Positions 1 to 11,899 are shown, numbered from the stretch's first letter. The stretch is DNA of 64,000 nucleotides from Effrenium voratum (GCA_963377175.1 CAUJNA010000465.1:28501-92500); one strand, 5' to 3'. Notes: generated from the letters alone by a model not told the origin. Program-made: numbers and translations.

Positions 1-840
1 CTGAGCAGAGCAGAGGACAGTGACAAGGGTGTGGAGGACCCATGCAAAGCGCTGGTATCTCAGCCTGTCCGAACACTTCACTCTGACACAAGGCATCCAG
101 GTGAAAAGTACCCTTGAAGTTGAAACCTGCGAAGTTAGACGCGGTGCTTGAGTCGTTCCCGCGTAACGCGTGCGGTTGTGCGCACGTGCGTGCGTGTGCG
201 TTCATGGGCGTGTGTTTGTGTCTGTGTCTGTGTCTGTGTCTGTGTCGGGTCGTCTCCACTTGCCTTCCTGTGTCTCCCAGTCAGATGCCAGATGCTGTGA
301 GTTTTGGGGCTCACCTTGCTTGCTGGGCACGGCAGTTGGCGTTGTTCCTCTTACAGCCCGGCCTCGGGCAAACCCAATTTGCGTTCTGCTTGTTCTCTGC
401 GAAAGTGGGGCTGAGCTTGCTTGCTATAGGCACGCCGGAAAGACGGGCAGGTTGCGTGCGCCACGCCTGGAGTATGGCCAAGCCCTGTTGCTGCACCGGG
501 CCGTCGTTGTCCTGCGTTTTTGTGTGTGTGTGTGTGTTTGCTTATTCATTTGTTTTTCATTGCTTGATTGTTTTGCTTCTTTGTTTCTTGCTTGTGTTGC
601 TTGATTGTTTGTTTGTCTGTCTACCTTTTGAATTAGGGATCATGGCTTCCAGACCCACGCGTGGTGTCAAGGGATAGGCATCAAAACAAGACAGAGCCCA
701 CAAACCCGAACGCACATCACTTTGCGCAAACCCAAGAAAATAATTAGAGGGAACTTTTTTCAGTATAAGCCAATGGGGCTCGCAATCAAGCCAACTGCGC
801 AAACTATGTTTTTCAGCTTGTAAACTGCACTTTGCGTGCT
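1..840. other. no gene recognised; small TG-rich repeats
   Basis: I see no gene here. Positions about 205-246 hold a TGTGTC hexamer run and 519-535 a short TG run. Positions about 263-300 match a single copy of the roughly 80-bp minisatellite found in array form at 51.48-52.29 kb (the shared core includes CAGATGCCAGATGCTGTGA). The open frames across the TG runs are by-products of simple sequence. Confidence 0.6.
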
Positions 841-1814
841 CCGCTTGTTGCTACAAAGTTATGATTTTCAATCTGGAGCTGGACACCTGCGCTGGGCGCG
901 CTAGACTTGTACTAAAAGTTGTGATGTTCCAGTCGGAGCTGGAACTGTGCTTCGCGTACTAGTCTTGCACTTCCAAAAAAATGCGATCTTCCAGCCAGAG
1001 CTGGAAACTTGTACTTCACGTACTACACTTGCACTACAAAGTTGTGCTTTTCCAGCTAGTGCTGGAAACCTGCACTTCGCGAACTAGACTTGTACTTCAA
1101 AGTTGCGATTCTCCAGCTAGAGCTGGTACTACAAAGTTGCGATTTTCCAGCTAGAGCTGGAAACCTGTACTTCGCGTACTAGACTCGTACGACAGAGTTG
1201 CAATTTACCTGCTGGAGCTGGCAACCTGTACTTCGCGTACTAGACTTGCACTACAAAGTCGCGATTTTCCAGCTAGAGCTGGAAACCTGTACTTCGCGTA
1301 CTAGACTTGTACTACAAGGTCGCGATTTTCCAGCTAGGGCTAGAAACCTGCACTTCGATCACTAGCAACAAAGTCGCGATTTTCCAGCTGGAGCTGGAAG
1401 CCGGTACTTCGCGTACTAGACTTGTCAAAGATACGATTTTCTAGCTAGAGCTGGACACCTGTACTTCGTGCGCTAGGCTTGTGCTACAAGGTTGTGATTT
1501 CCGGCTAGAGCTGGACTTCGCATACCTGTGCTTCGCGTACTAGACTTGTACTACAAAGTCGCGATTTTCCAGCTAAAGCTGGAAGCCTGTACTTCGCGCA
1601 TGAGACTGGTACTACAAAAATGCAATTTCGAGCTGGAGCTGGAAACCTGTACTTCGTGCACTAGACTTGCACTTCAAAAGTGTGATTTTCCAGAAACCTG
1701 TACGCGCGCTACACTTGTGCTACAAAGTTGCGATTTTCCAGCTAGAGCTGGAAACCTGTACTTCGCGCACTAGACTTGCGCTACAAAGTTGCGATTTTCC
1801 AGCGCGTGCTAGAC
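841..1814. repeat. ~60-bp tandem minisatellite with near-palindromic core
   Basis: About fifteen diverged copies of a unit near 60 bp. Each contains the near-palindrome CCAGCTAGAGCTGG, then GAAACCTGTACTTCGCGTAC, then a stretch like TAGACTTGTACTACAAAGTT. Copies vary by small indels. A related, more diverged array lies at 17.8-18.4 kb. No coding potential is seen; open frames here follow the repeat. Confidence 0.85.
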
Positions 1815-1990
1815 TTCTGCGCGACACGTCTGAGCACAACTTCTGATTGACACTTCTGAGCGACGCTTTTGAGCGACACCTGATCAACACTTCTGAACCA
1901 CACTTTTTCTGATCGACACTTCTGAGCAAAAATTCTGAGCGACACTTTTTCTGATCGACTTTTCTGAGCAACACTTCTGATCGACACATG
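1815..1990. repeat. short-unit array, CACTTCTGATCGA / GCAACACTTCTGA type
   Basis: Degenerate 12-14-bp units built on CACTTCTGAGCGA and CACTTCTGATCGA. The same unit family, in the same orientation, resumes at 9,590-9,760 on the far side of the 1.99-9.45 kb insert-like DNA. Confidence 0.8.
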
Positions 1991-2580
1991 AAATGGCATC
2001 TTGCAGCCAAATGGAATCCTGATCCCACCATCCTCCCCAGCAGATCTCCTCCAAAAGGCCAGCCCAGTCAAGCAACATGGCATGTCTCAGCCAATCCAAT
2101 TGCCATGGAACTCCGTTTGATCTGGAACATCTGTGCTTCAATGTGTGGCTACGAAGCAAGAAAACAAGCACAGGACACACGTGCACAAACGTCATGATTA
2201 GCTGTGCCTCTGACACAGCTGTGGCACAGGGTGCTGGCTCTACCAACAAGGTCTTCACCACCATAGCACAAAAAAACCTGGGGTTGATACCCCAGAAGCC
2301 TTCAGTCAAATGATAATGGTAATGGAATTTGGGAACAACTGACCACATCTTGGTCTTGTTCCGAATTGCTGCCTTGGACAGCCAATTGTAATGCAGCAGG
2401 AATTACAATTTGTCGATGGGGAGCCTCAGGAATCACAAGTCCAGAGCTATGCATGATGTCATACAGCTTGGAAATCATAGCCAGCATGCTGGCTTTTCTC
2501 ATCAGCTGCATCATGGTGCTCCCTGGCCAGGTCTGCACAAATGGGCACAAGGGCTCTCACATTGGCCGCTTTCAGAAACC

Positions 2581-4913
2581 TCATCTCAGGATACTCCTTA
2601 AGGAGGTCCGCCTGCTTCCACGGGCAGGCTGCACACTTAGTATGTACTCAGCCAGCAAGGCCACAGCATTGGCTCTCTGCATGTCCTTCAGCTTGGAGTA
2701 CACCAAATAAAACAGCACATTTGCACAGGCATGTGAAGCCACACCCAAATCATTGACATGAAGCCAGTCTAGCAAGTAAGACCTTCTGCTCCAACCTATG
2801 ACCTTGCAAAGGGGGTGATCTGGCAATGGTGTGGAGGCAGGCTTCTTCTGCAGGCCTGAAGTCAAACCAGTTGTCAGCCACTGTTTTTCCACCTGGGCAC
2901 AAATGGCAGGGCGTATCACTGGCCCAATGTGACAAGCCCAGCTCATTCTGTAGGTAATCCATATCGCCCTGCACACCGAGCAGAAAGAAGAAAGTGCCAT
3001 CTGCAAAAATTGTCTCCCCAGCCCTCTCAGCAAGCTCTCCATCCAATGGGTTGCCAAATGGGTCCAATGCAGGGAACTTATTGTGGTACAAGCCATTGAA
3101 GTCCCACACCAGCCATTCCCAAATTTCTGACCAAGTGCCACACTGGCCTTTGATGGAAGAATTCTTTGGCCAGCTTGCAAGTGTCAAGTTGGTGTCAGAA
3201 ATGCTGCTTGCTTCAACAAGCCTGACATGGACACTGTGAGCAGGCTATCTTTGTCTTGAAACCTTGCACCATCTCCATGGACCAGCAATGGGATCCCTTG
3301 AGCGCCCTTCTTGTTTGCAGGATGGTCAAACTTTGAACCAACCAGATCCCAAATCTTTCTTTTGCAATGCCATAGCCAAACGCTAGCTCCAGCTCCTCAT
3401 TCAAGTGGCCATGGCTGGCCATAGCCAGAAGCCAATCTGAAGGCAACACCACTTTGCATGCAATTTCAATGGCAACTTGTTCTCCCTTTTTTTCTCAGGG
3501 ACTGTGAGAAGCCTGCCAGCTGGTGCCACCAAGTCCTTGACAAAATGTGCTGTCAAATCCCGGTGAATGCTGCCAGTGTTGTTGCCGATGCTGCAACCTC
3601 TGAAATTTCAGGGTGTTCCATGCCATCACACAGAGCAAGTTCCTGCACATCCGGCGCAGACAAAACTCCCCAAGCCCATTTGTTGAGCAAGCAGGTGGCA
3701 AATGCAGATTGCTCATGGGAGTTGGACAGGACCTTCTGCTTCTTTCTTGCTGGCCCCTAAGGCATCTTCAGCGTCATGTTGTGCTCTTTGCAAATGCCCC
3801 ACCATGGTTGGGACTGAAGGCTAGCTAGCGGCCACAAAAATGTCAGCTACAACAAAGCAACTGTTATTGCCAGACTTCGGTTGGGGAACTTCTTTGCAAT
3901 TGCTTGAGACTTGCAAAGTCTTTCCTGCTGAGCCATTGCCAAGCACACATGTGCACCAACAAACTGAAATGCTCACTTGCTGCAAGCTTGGCCCCAAGCT
4001 TCAAACCTACACCAATTCAAAAATCAGCTGTGCCTCTTAAACTTGATGGGCATGAACCATGACACATATTCAGGAATGAGCCTGCGTGCAGCACACCAGT
4101 ATTTTTCGCAGGCAAAGCATTGCGCCTCTAGGTCTCTGTGGCCCCACCAAGCTGTAGCTTCTGGAAATCAGGAGAAAGAATGGGCCCTTCCTAAAGAATA
4201 GTAAATGCAAAACAGGTGCACCATCAACAGATTTGGCCTCAGCACGGTGGGCTCTTGACACATGCACTTGCCCAGCTGTTTCAGCAAAGATGCATGAGAT
4301 GTAACGGGCCCTTTTATCTCCTCCTGGATGGTGTTCAAAAACTTCAAGGTCTCCTCCTTCTTCCCAAAGTCCTTTTTGAGATAGGTCCTTGAGGGAGGTT
4401 TGCCACTGAATCAGTTTGTTCTGCATCTGGCTGATAGTAGCTTTGATGCCTTTCCCATAACTAGAATTTCCCTTGAGCTCCCTGGCCAACTCCTCAACCT
4501 GGAGGCTCTCGTTGGAACAGGCTGTCATGGCAGATGACACTGTCTTCCACAGCTTGTCAGCTGTCATTGCGCCTTCATGCTTCTTGCCTGGATTTTCAGG
4601 CCTTGGCGGCTGGCTGCTGCTGGTCTTGGAAAGGGTCTACTGAAAGGAAAGCTTGGTCAAGCTTGCTCAAGTCATCCTCAGTCTCAACTTCCCTCTTCTG
4701 GTTCTTTTTGAACTCCTTGTTCTTTACAAAGGTCTTCTCTTTCTTCCAATTGCTCTTGTCAATGTACATCTTCACATTGCTGGTCTTGCTATGCGCCACT
4801 TCAATGATGCCACCATCCTCCAAGAGCTGTTGGATTTCCGCATCCTCATACTTTTGCTGCAGCTCCTTCCAGCTCCAAATCAGTTCACTTGAATTATGAT
4901 GTGACATGTTCAT
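2581..4913 (-). pseudogene. broken ORF A of the element (uncharacterised dinoflagellate repeat protein)
   Basis: Reading starts at the minus-strand ATG at 4,913 with a charged, Lys/Glu-rich segment (4,913-4,596). It continues in another frame through a helical Gln/Leu-rich segment (about 4,567-4,150), then a segment at 3,213-3,540. The best-preserved part is 3,187-2,750: an aromatic-rich stretch (WEWLVWDFNGL), then GVQGDMDYLQNELGL, then a CxxC (CHLC). After a frameshift comes DWLHVNDLGVASHACANVL (about 2,775-2,719), running to a stop near 2,580. Several frameshifts and stops show it is not expressed as one protein. The WD..GL / GDMDYL / CxxC / DxLHxxDLG order is one I associate from memory with a very large dinoflagellate protein family of unknown function; this is not verified. 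Confidence 0.55.
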
Positions 4914-5104
4914 TTTCTGAAATTTATTTGAACTTTATCTGAATTCCATCTAGTTTTCAGACAAAATACTTGAATTTCAGACAAAATTCAGACAAAATTC
5001 AGAAACCAAAGCCTGCCACGATCCCCAAACAAGGCCAAGCCCCACCTCCCACCAGCAGCTGGTCACAGCCAGCCTAGTGCTTCTGCAAGCCATCTTTGCA
5101 CCTT

Positions 5105-5216
5105 TGGATTGGCATTTCTCAGCCATTGACATGGCATTTCTCAGACATTGACATTGCATTTTTCAGCCATTGGCATTGCATGTTTCAGCCATTGGCTTGG
5201 CATCTTTCAGCCACTT
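5105..5216. repeat. five copies of a 21-24-bp repeat (TTGGCATTTCTCAGCCATTGACA)
   Basis: Successive units differ by one or a few bases. Further single copies of the TGGCATCTTTCAGCC core occur at 5,261 and, more diverged (TGGCATCTTGCAGCC), at about 1,993 at the left edge of the element. It lies in the gap between ORF A and ORF B. Confidence 0.8.
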
Positions 5217-5410
5217 AATCCCACCTTCCCACCAGCGCCAATAACCCACCATCCTGAATGGCATCTTTCAGCCAGCAGACATTTGTTGTTTTACAACTGT
5301 GGCATTTGCAGACACGAGTCCAAGCCACGCTGGCAAAACCCAAGCACAACGCAGGCAAGCAGCTCCTATTTTTCAAAAACCAACAGCTGCCACTCTGGCT
5401 ACAAAAGCTG

Positions 5411-7594
5411 TCACTGCCCAAGGCCCCTCATCAGAAACAGGTCCACCCTCCACTGCAAGTGCCAGATGGCATCTTGCATCCTCTGGATCTGGTAGCTGAG
5501 GTCATCCTCCACCCTCCAAGGAACTGCTGGAGCACTGACTGCGGTGGCTGACCATGCCCTGTCACAGTAAATGCAGGTTGCCCCTTCTGGCAAATTGGTC
5601 ACCCGCACCCAGCTCCTCCTGCTTGGCCCGCATGCAACTGACTGCAACTGGTTTGCCATAGCAAAAGGGCTCAGGCCACACACACTGCATCAAATGGCTG
5701 GACATGCGAAAATTACTCCAGTCCCTTGTCATCATGTGAATCTGGCTCACTTTTCCACACCGATCCTTGTGTACTGCACAGCGCCTTATATGAAGTGGGC
5801 CCATTTGCTACACAGTCTTAGATGCCTTTCATGGCCTCAACCTGTGGCCTACCCATGCACCACCATGGGCCCACATGCATGGCACTACGATCAGCGCCTT
5901 CCTGCAGCGCTTGCTTCTTCTTCTGAGAAGCCCCTACTCTCAGCCAAGCACCTAACCAGCTCTGTCATCTCTATGTGCTTGGCTTCCAGCTCATTCCTGA
6001 GCAGCTGCTCCTTCTCATACTGCTGGACCTGCATTTCACTCATCTGGTTCAGGAAGAAGTTCTGCCTGCTAGCCACCAAATCCATGGCTTGACTTGTCTC
6101 CTCCTTTTGCTTCCTCAGCTCCAATTTGAGCTCTGCGTGCTGCTCCATTTCAGCGTCCTTATGCTCAGCCTGCATGGCCTCCTCAGATTCCATGCTTTCC
6201 ATTCTTCAGGAGTCCACTTCTTCTTGGAGCTGCCAGCGCCATCCACCGCCTTGCAGAAGATTGGCCTCCAGGCCCTGCCCCCTATGGCTTTCTGGATAAA
6301 TGTGGTTGATCGCCACAGGCAGGGAGACCTGCTCATCCATCCACTCTGGAAAACTCATGTAGCCTCACCAAGCTGCTGATAATGCAGAAAAATGCACAGA
6401 CATGCCAAGAGTGCTCCCAGCCACAATTGCTTTAACAAAAATGACAAGCTAGCTGTTGTGCTCGAAGGCTGCCTTAAATCGTTTCTTTGCACATTGGGAA
6501 AAATGGCCACACAGGTTCAAGCAACCGTCTGTTCAAGCCAAGGGGATGCTGGCATCATCCTCACTGTAGGCCCCTCTGGACAGTCCTCAGCTTCCTGGCA
6601 CCTTTGCCATGGTTCATGCCATAGGGCTGGCTTGCCCATCTCCTCCATGGTGGATTTGATCTTGTTCATGATCTTGAAGTGGGACTTGCTCTGCTTCTCA
6701 TTGATGCAAACCAAGTGTTTCTTTTTGCCACCCTCCAAAACTTGTAGGTGTGTCCTGCCTTTGGCTTTGGTCAGGTAGATCTTGGAGCAGCCTTCTCCCT
6801 CAGCAGCGGTTCCCTGGAAGAATGGCCTGAACTGCCTTCTGAGCATACTTCCTCAATGGCAAGAGCCTTGGCCTTAGCCTTTGCCATCTTCTTCTTTTTT
6901 GCTGCTTTCTTGGCAGGCACAGGGCTGCAAACCAGTGCTTCAAAGTCAAGGCCCACATCAGACTCAGCCATGCTCTCTGTGCCAAGAGTGCTGGTGCTTG
7001 TCCCTTTGTAGGGTAAGTCTTGCACGAGCCTTGCAAGCTGCTCTAACTGCTCCTTTTCTTTCTTGCTGGCCACATCCTCACCTTGCTGTTCTTGACCCTT
7101 CTGAGGTGGGCCATCGCAACCAGGATCCTGCTTGCCACCCACCCTGCCCATTTGTCCAAGGACATGCCCCTGTCTGACAAAACTGGGAATTGGTTGCTGC
7201 ATTCTTTCACAGCCTCTTTGAGATCTGTGTAATTGAACAGGCCACTCTTGCTGACAGCCAGCAAAGACATTGATCAATGCCTCCTGCCAGCACGCCAGCA
7301 CCTTTGACAGCATTGTTCAACAGCACCCCCTTGTAGCAGCCAAAGCTGAAAGCTTTGGAGGTGCCTTCTTTCTTGGTGTGCTCTATGAGGTTGTTGACCA
7401 GCAAGGCTTTGCTGCAAGTTGGTGTGGGCAACCTCTTCACCGTATGCTTTTTCACATGGTGCTTCTGGCTGACACCCAACTTCCCCATGGCGGGATTGCA
7501 GGCAACTACCTATAGGCAGGCTTGATCCTGAAACAAATGATTCCCCCACGCAATCCAACACATGCCAAAAGCATATGATGTTCTTTCTGAGCAC
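5411..7594 (-). pseudogene. broken ORF B of the element (Lys-rich and coiled-coil segments)
   Basis: Minus-strand protein-like pieces in successive frames. 7,488-7,290 holds a Lys/His-rich start. 7,270-7,080 has a 'YTDLKEAVKECSNQF' segment. 7,050-6,771 carries a Lys/Ala-rich tail (AKKAAKKKKMAKAKAKALA). 6,790-6,590 contains GCSKIYLTKAKGRTHLQVL followed by a Lys-rich helix. 6,336-6,200 ends SSKKKWTPEEWKAWNL. 6,202-5,891 is a long Glu/Gln coiled coil. 5,804-5,560 is a Cys/His-containing tail. Frames change at about 7,270, 7,080, 6,800, 6,210 and 5,700. No known enzyme motif is seen. The coiled coil and basic patches would fit a nucleic-acid-binding structural protein of a mobile element, but that is inference. 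Confidence 0.5.
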
Positions 7595-7756
7595 ATGGGC
7601 TGGAATGCTTTGCTGGGATGCATATCACAGCCTCTCAAACTCATTTCACTACGATCCTGAGCATGGCGTATGTCAGCCGTTTTGGCCCTGTGCATACTCA
7701 TCAATTTCAATATTGCCAAGAGCCATGTTTCAAGCGCGGGCTTTGACTATTCTATG

Positions 7757-9452
7757 TTGGGGGTGGCCCCGGACCACTAACAGTGAGCACAAATAGGAGC
7801 ACAAAAAAAAAAGCACCACAAAAAACACGCAACTTTGCTCTTTTTTAAAATTAGGTACCCGTGCAGGTCTGAAACTTAAATTACTCGTTCTGCATCTTGG
7901 GGGATAGCTCCGGAGACCTTGAAATGAAGTGATTCAAAGATTATTTGCATTATGACTTATTAGCCAAGATACAATGGGAAAGTTAAATAGGCGCACGCAA
8001 CACGACGGCTAGCGTGGCTGTTGCAACATTACCTTTCCGTTCTGTTTGGCTTGGTCGCTGCTGCTTCCCGCAACACCCCCTCCCAGTCAACCTCCCCCCA
8101 GCGTAAGCCAGAGCCTTCCGATTCACAGCCCCTCCCGGCCTTGTCTCAGCCTCCGCTCCCAACCTCCTCCCTGCCAACCAAGCTGCCCTCACCCATCGGC
8201 CCTCACCCAAACCCCCCACCTCTCACGCAAACATCCAGCCCACAGCAACCCCCTCCCCTCCGTCTGCCCTTCTCACCAACCTTCTGTCTGTGCTTTCTTC
8301 CTTCCTTTTTTCGTTCATGTCGCGGGGAGCACCAATCCTTTTTTTTTTGAGGGGGAGCACTAACGCACTAACGCAATTTTTAATTTTTAAGGTGTTGTGG
8401 GGAGGCCTGGGGGGGGGGTCCTGGGGCAAGTAATTTGAATTTCGCGGTCTGAAGGGAAAGTAATTTTGAGTAGTAGCACTTGTGGGTTCCGTGGTGCTTT
8501 TTGTTGTGCTCCCGCTGGTGGTTTCCCGTGATGAAAAGCAGTAGCGGAGTCCGGGCGGGTGGTAATTGGGGTTTTGTGGTGCTTTTTTTTGTGCTCCCGA
8601 TTGTGGTTTTTTTGCTTTTTCTTGTGGGTTTCGCGGTGCTTTTTTTTGTGCTCCCGCTGGTGGTTTCCCGTGATGAAAAGTAGTAGCGGGGTCCCTCTGG
8701 AGGGTAATTGGGGTTTCGCGGTGCTTTTTTGTGCTTTTTCTTGTGCTAGTTTTACGCTTTCCTCTGGAAAATCCGTCCGAAAATTTGCCGAATTGGCCAG
8801 AAGTGCGGGAGCCGGCCGGAGTCAGTGCCAGCTCGGGCGCTGGCGCCAGCTGGGCCAGGGGCCAGCTGGCCTGGCCGGGCAGGGTGGGGGCTGCCAGCCA
8901 GGTCGCAAGGGCAAACCCCTGGCCCTGAACCTGTCTTTCAGGGCTTCGGCCAGCTCCGCGCTGACTGCGCCACTTCCTGCCTGCTTTGGATTTCGCTCTC
9001 TGTCAGATCAAGATGTCAGAACTTGGTGTTAGCGTTAGCGACTTGCATTCAACTTGCAGCGACGGCGGAAAAGTGGTAGTGATAGTTGCTGTCTAGGCCA
9101 ATGTTTATTTGCGATATATGTTTATGCTATGTCAATGTCTATGTTTACGACTCCTGAACCAGCTTTAAACTTTTCCTAGGTCTCCTAAATCCTAATGCAC
9201 CTACAGTCCAGTGACAACCCCAAAAGCGCAGCACTAGAAACCAGTAGGGACAGAACCGTATTTGGGCCTGTGCATGAAAAGACACCACTCTACTCTCCAC
9301 TGCATCATCATATAGACCAAACGAACACGCAACCTAAAATTGGTGGGGCGTGCTTACCCAAAACCAATTTGGGCTTGCTGGTGGTCAGTTTTGCTGAGGT
9401 ATTATGTATAAATGGCTTTATTTAACTGTTAGTGCTCGGGGGCACCCCCCAA
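7757..9452. mobile_element. segment bounded by 28-bp imperfect terminal inverted repeats
   Basis: 7,757-7,784 and 9,425-9,452 are inverted copies, matching at 24 of 28 positions. Both outer ends begin TTGGGGG and both inner parts end ACTAACAGT. Just inside the left end, about 7,790-7,825, is an inverted copy of a GTGGTGCTTTTTTTTGTGCTCC unit that recurs in direct orientation at about 8,490, 8,575, 8,632 and 8,715. No transposase is encoded. It resembles a non-autonomous DNA element. A target-site duplication is not clear: ATTC lies near both outer edges but not flush. The outer flanks have not been compared with an empty site. Confidence 0.5.
8488..8740. repeat. diverged tandem repeat with T-tract and TTTCCCGTGATGAAAAG units
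   Basis: Units contain GTGGTGCTTTTTTTTGTGCTCC, then GCTGGTGGTTTCCCGTGATG, then AAAAGYAGTAGCGG. There are two good copies and two partial ones. It lies inside the inverted-repeat-bounded segment. Confidence 0.7.
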
Positions 9453-9589
9453 ATTCGAGATTGAAATCATCACAATTCAATATCAAAATCATGGAAAATT
9501 AGCCTTCAGCCAAGATTTCAAGCGCACCATGAAAAATGCAGAAAACCAAGCGCAAGAATTGTTTTTTCAATCTTAGAGGGTTTGGGTGA

Positions 9590-9765
9590 TCGACGCTTCG
9601 GAGTTACACTCCTAATCGACACTTCTGATCGACGCTTCTGATCGACACTTCTGATCGACACTTCTGGTCAACACTTCTGATCCACACTGCTGAGCAACAC
9701 TTCCGACCGACACTTCCGAGCAACACTTTTGAGCAACACTGCTGATTGATCGACACCCCCACGAA
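9590..9765. repeat. CACTTCTGATCGA array (second half)
   Basis: Same 12-14-bp unit family and orientation as 1,815-1,990. It runs straight into the 36-bp minisatellite. Confidence 0.8.
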
Positions 9766-9935
9766 GTCTGTACAGACCTTGCGAAAGTGCTGCGCCTGCC
9801 GCGAAATCTGTACCGCACATTGCGAAAGTGCTGCACCTGCCACGAAATCTGTGCCTGACCTTGCGAGAGTGCTGCGCCTGCCACAAAGCCTGCGCATGAC
9901 CTTGCGAAAGTGTTGCGCGTGCCACGAAGTGAAGT
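9766..9935 (+). repeat. 36-bp minisatellite, locus 1
   Basis: Four to five copies of a unit close to CTTGCGAAAGTGCTGCGCCT followed by GCCACGAAATCTGTAC. The same unit occurs at 37,143-37,275 (reverse complement) and 45,070-45,182 (direct), where it caps two microsatellite tracts. Confidence 0.85.
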
Positions 9936-9959
9936 TTTTCTTGATCCCTGGCAAGTTTT

Positions 9960-10280
9960 TGTGTGATCCTCTGAGTTTTCATTGAGTAGGAAATCTAAGA
10001 GAATAATTTTTGTTCACTCCTAATAAGTCTTTTTGATCTTCAGGAATAAGTCTTTTATAATGCCTAAAAAGTTTGTTTTGATCCCTCATGTCAAAGTGTT
10101 GTCTGGATTTCCAACCAGCCATATCGTTGCTTGAATCCCAGCCTGGACAGATAACTAACTGCACAAAGGGTACGCTGAAGATGCACCAGCCCAAACGACG
10201 TGGAAATCTGACGATTGTCACGCGAGTTTTACTTAGACTTTTTGCAATTTGCAGCTTCAATTCTTTGCATGACAGTTTGA
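9960..10280. other. no feature recognised
   Basis: AT-rich single-copy-looking DNA. I see no gene or repeat. Confidence 0.5.
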
Positions 10281-10284
10281 AGAT

Positions 10285-10875
10285 GTCGACGGCCCGACAG
10301 CATGTCTCATTGATCTGACGACATTTTTGGACATGTTGCTGCCGCGCTCGTCGGTTCGATCACATTTTTGGCTTCGATTCGACAACTTGCCCGAATTTTG
10401 CCGAGTCGACTGCATTTTTGTGCAGCCATATTCAAGAAGTGTTTTCACGGAGTTGGGGGCATGAAAATAAATGTGTTTTGTCATATTTGCCCAAAAGTAA
10501 TTGTTTTCGCTGGCATTGTCGGAGAAACATTAACCGGCAAACATTTCCGAAAGTGTTTTCGAATCGACGAGAACTTTTGTCGAGTCGACGAAATCTCGAG
10601 ACATGTTGCTGCCGTGGCGACGGCATACTCAAATTTCAACGGGAAGAAGGGAAACATGTCGAATCGCCGACAAATGTTGTCCAGTCATGTCGAGTCAACA
10701 AAATCTCCGGTAATGTTGTCAAACCAGCGAGTATAGTTGTCCAGTCGGTCACATTTTTAATAATCCGAGGAAAAGAAAAATAATCGTCAAATCGACAAGA
10801 AATGATGTCGAGATGGCGAAAATCATCTCCGGATATCTCCGGACAGGTTGTTGAGCCGATCACAATTTCAAATTT
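10285..10875. repeat. degenerate GTCGA-rich tandem repeat
   Basis: Repeated motifs such as ACATGTTGTCGAGTCGAC, ACATTTTTGG and GTCGACAAAATCTCCG recur every 30-45 bp, strongly diverged. No coding signal is seen in either strand beyond accidental frames. Confidence 0.6.
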
Positions 10876-10879
10876 CGAC

Positions 10880-11690
10880 ACACAAATTCAATTAGTTGTA
10901 AAGTGGATAAGTGTCTTCCTAAAACTTTTCAGCTTAGGGTTGCAGGTGTTACTTCGGCACAACGTGGTGAAGGGATACTTATTCGTCCCTTCCCGCAGGG
11001 GGCTCGTGCAACTTAGCAAGCCAACTATGTTTTCTTGCTGCCAGTTCTCATACTGCCTATGATTTGAGGTCGATGCTTGCCGGGGAAATGTGTGTCGGTT
11101 TGGAAGAAAGCGGCGTATGTCACGCAACAGAACCCGCAGCTGCAGCTCAGGTCGCTGACGGACAGAGAGGTCTGCCCCTCATGCTGCCATGTAAATGAAG
11201 AAAGACTGCCTTGCCGTGGCAGTGGTTTAGTAACGCACCCATGCATGCCCCGACGGCCCAACTGCACGAATGTATACTGGGGCTGGCTTGAGAACGGCAA
11301 GTAAAGCTTGCTGTGCCAAGAAGCACTTGACGCGTTCTGATCAGGACAGCCGTGCTGGTCATCAGCTGGTTGACAAGGTCATTTCACAGGAGCCCCTTGC
11401 TTAGATTCACCGGGTGTGTTTGCAAAGTTTGTCTTCCGGTTTGCTTCGCTCAATCTTCAGACATCTTGCTGGCGTGTGACTTCCTGAGAGCTGAGGTTGA
11501 CCGGTTTTCTTCAGGCCGGTATTTTCGCCAGCGTCGCATGCTGCCAAGACAACTTTGCATGGATTGCCAAGAAGTATTTCTTGAGTCAAGCAAGGCGGTT
11601 CCACAGGTGCAAGCGAATGGCGCAATTCCGCGAAGAAACTCAACACACGGGCCTCCCATAGAATATCATATACATATAATATAACCAAAA
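10880..11690. other. no certain gene; one Cys-rich frame
   Basis: Mostly unrecognised sequence. The frame 11,077-11,304 (+) encodes a 75-residue Cys-rich peptide containing CPSCC and four other cysteines. It could be a relic zinc-binding fragment or chance. Confidence 0.3.
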
Positions 11691-11768
11691 AAACGATATA
11701 TATATATATATATATACACATACACATACATATATGTATACAACTATACATATATATATATCTACTAT
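11691..11768. repeat. AT / ACATAT microsatellite
   Basis: Alternating TA run followed by ACACATACACATACATATATG and more TA. Low-complexity sequence only. Confidence 0.9.
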
Positions 11769-11899
11769 TGTATTGCTATCGCTACCGTGAACCTGATGCG
11801 AATCCCTTTGCGCGTGTGTATCAGCTTGGGGCATTGTTTTCCTAAGTGGTCCCATGTGCTGAGGCTCAAGGCCTGCGGGATGTATCTGGTGAAGGCTTC

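Larger units (their letters stand above)
1991..7756 (-). mobile_element. decayed dinoflagellate repetitive element with two broken minus-strand reading frames
   Basis: This block reads as protein-like on the minus strand almost throughout, but the frame changes every few hundred bases, as in a dead multicopy element. Two large frames can be followed, one from about 7.59 kb down to 5.41 kb and one from 4,913 down to about 2.58 kb. Between them lie AT-rich sequence and a 21-24-bp repeat. It sits inside DNA flanked on both sides by the same CACTTCTGATCGA array, which suggests insertion. I recall abundant uncharacterised proteins of this style in Symbiodinium gene sets, but I cannot name a transposase domain, and no terminal inverted repeat is seen at its left end. 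Confidence 0.55.
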
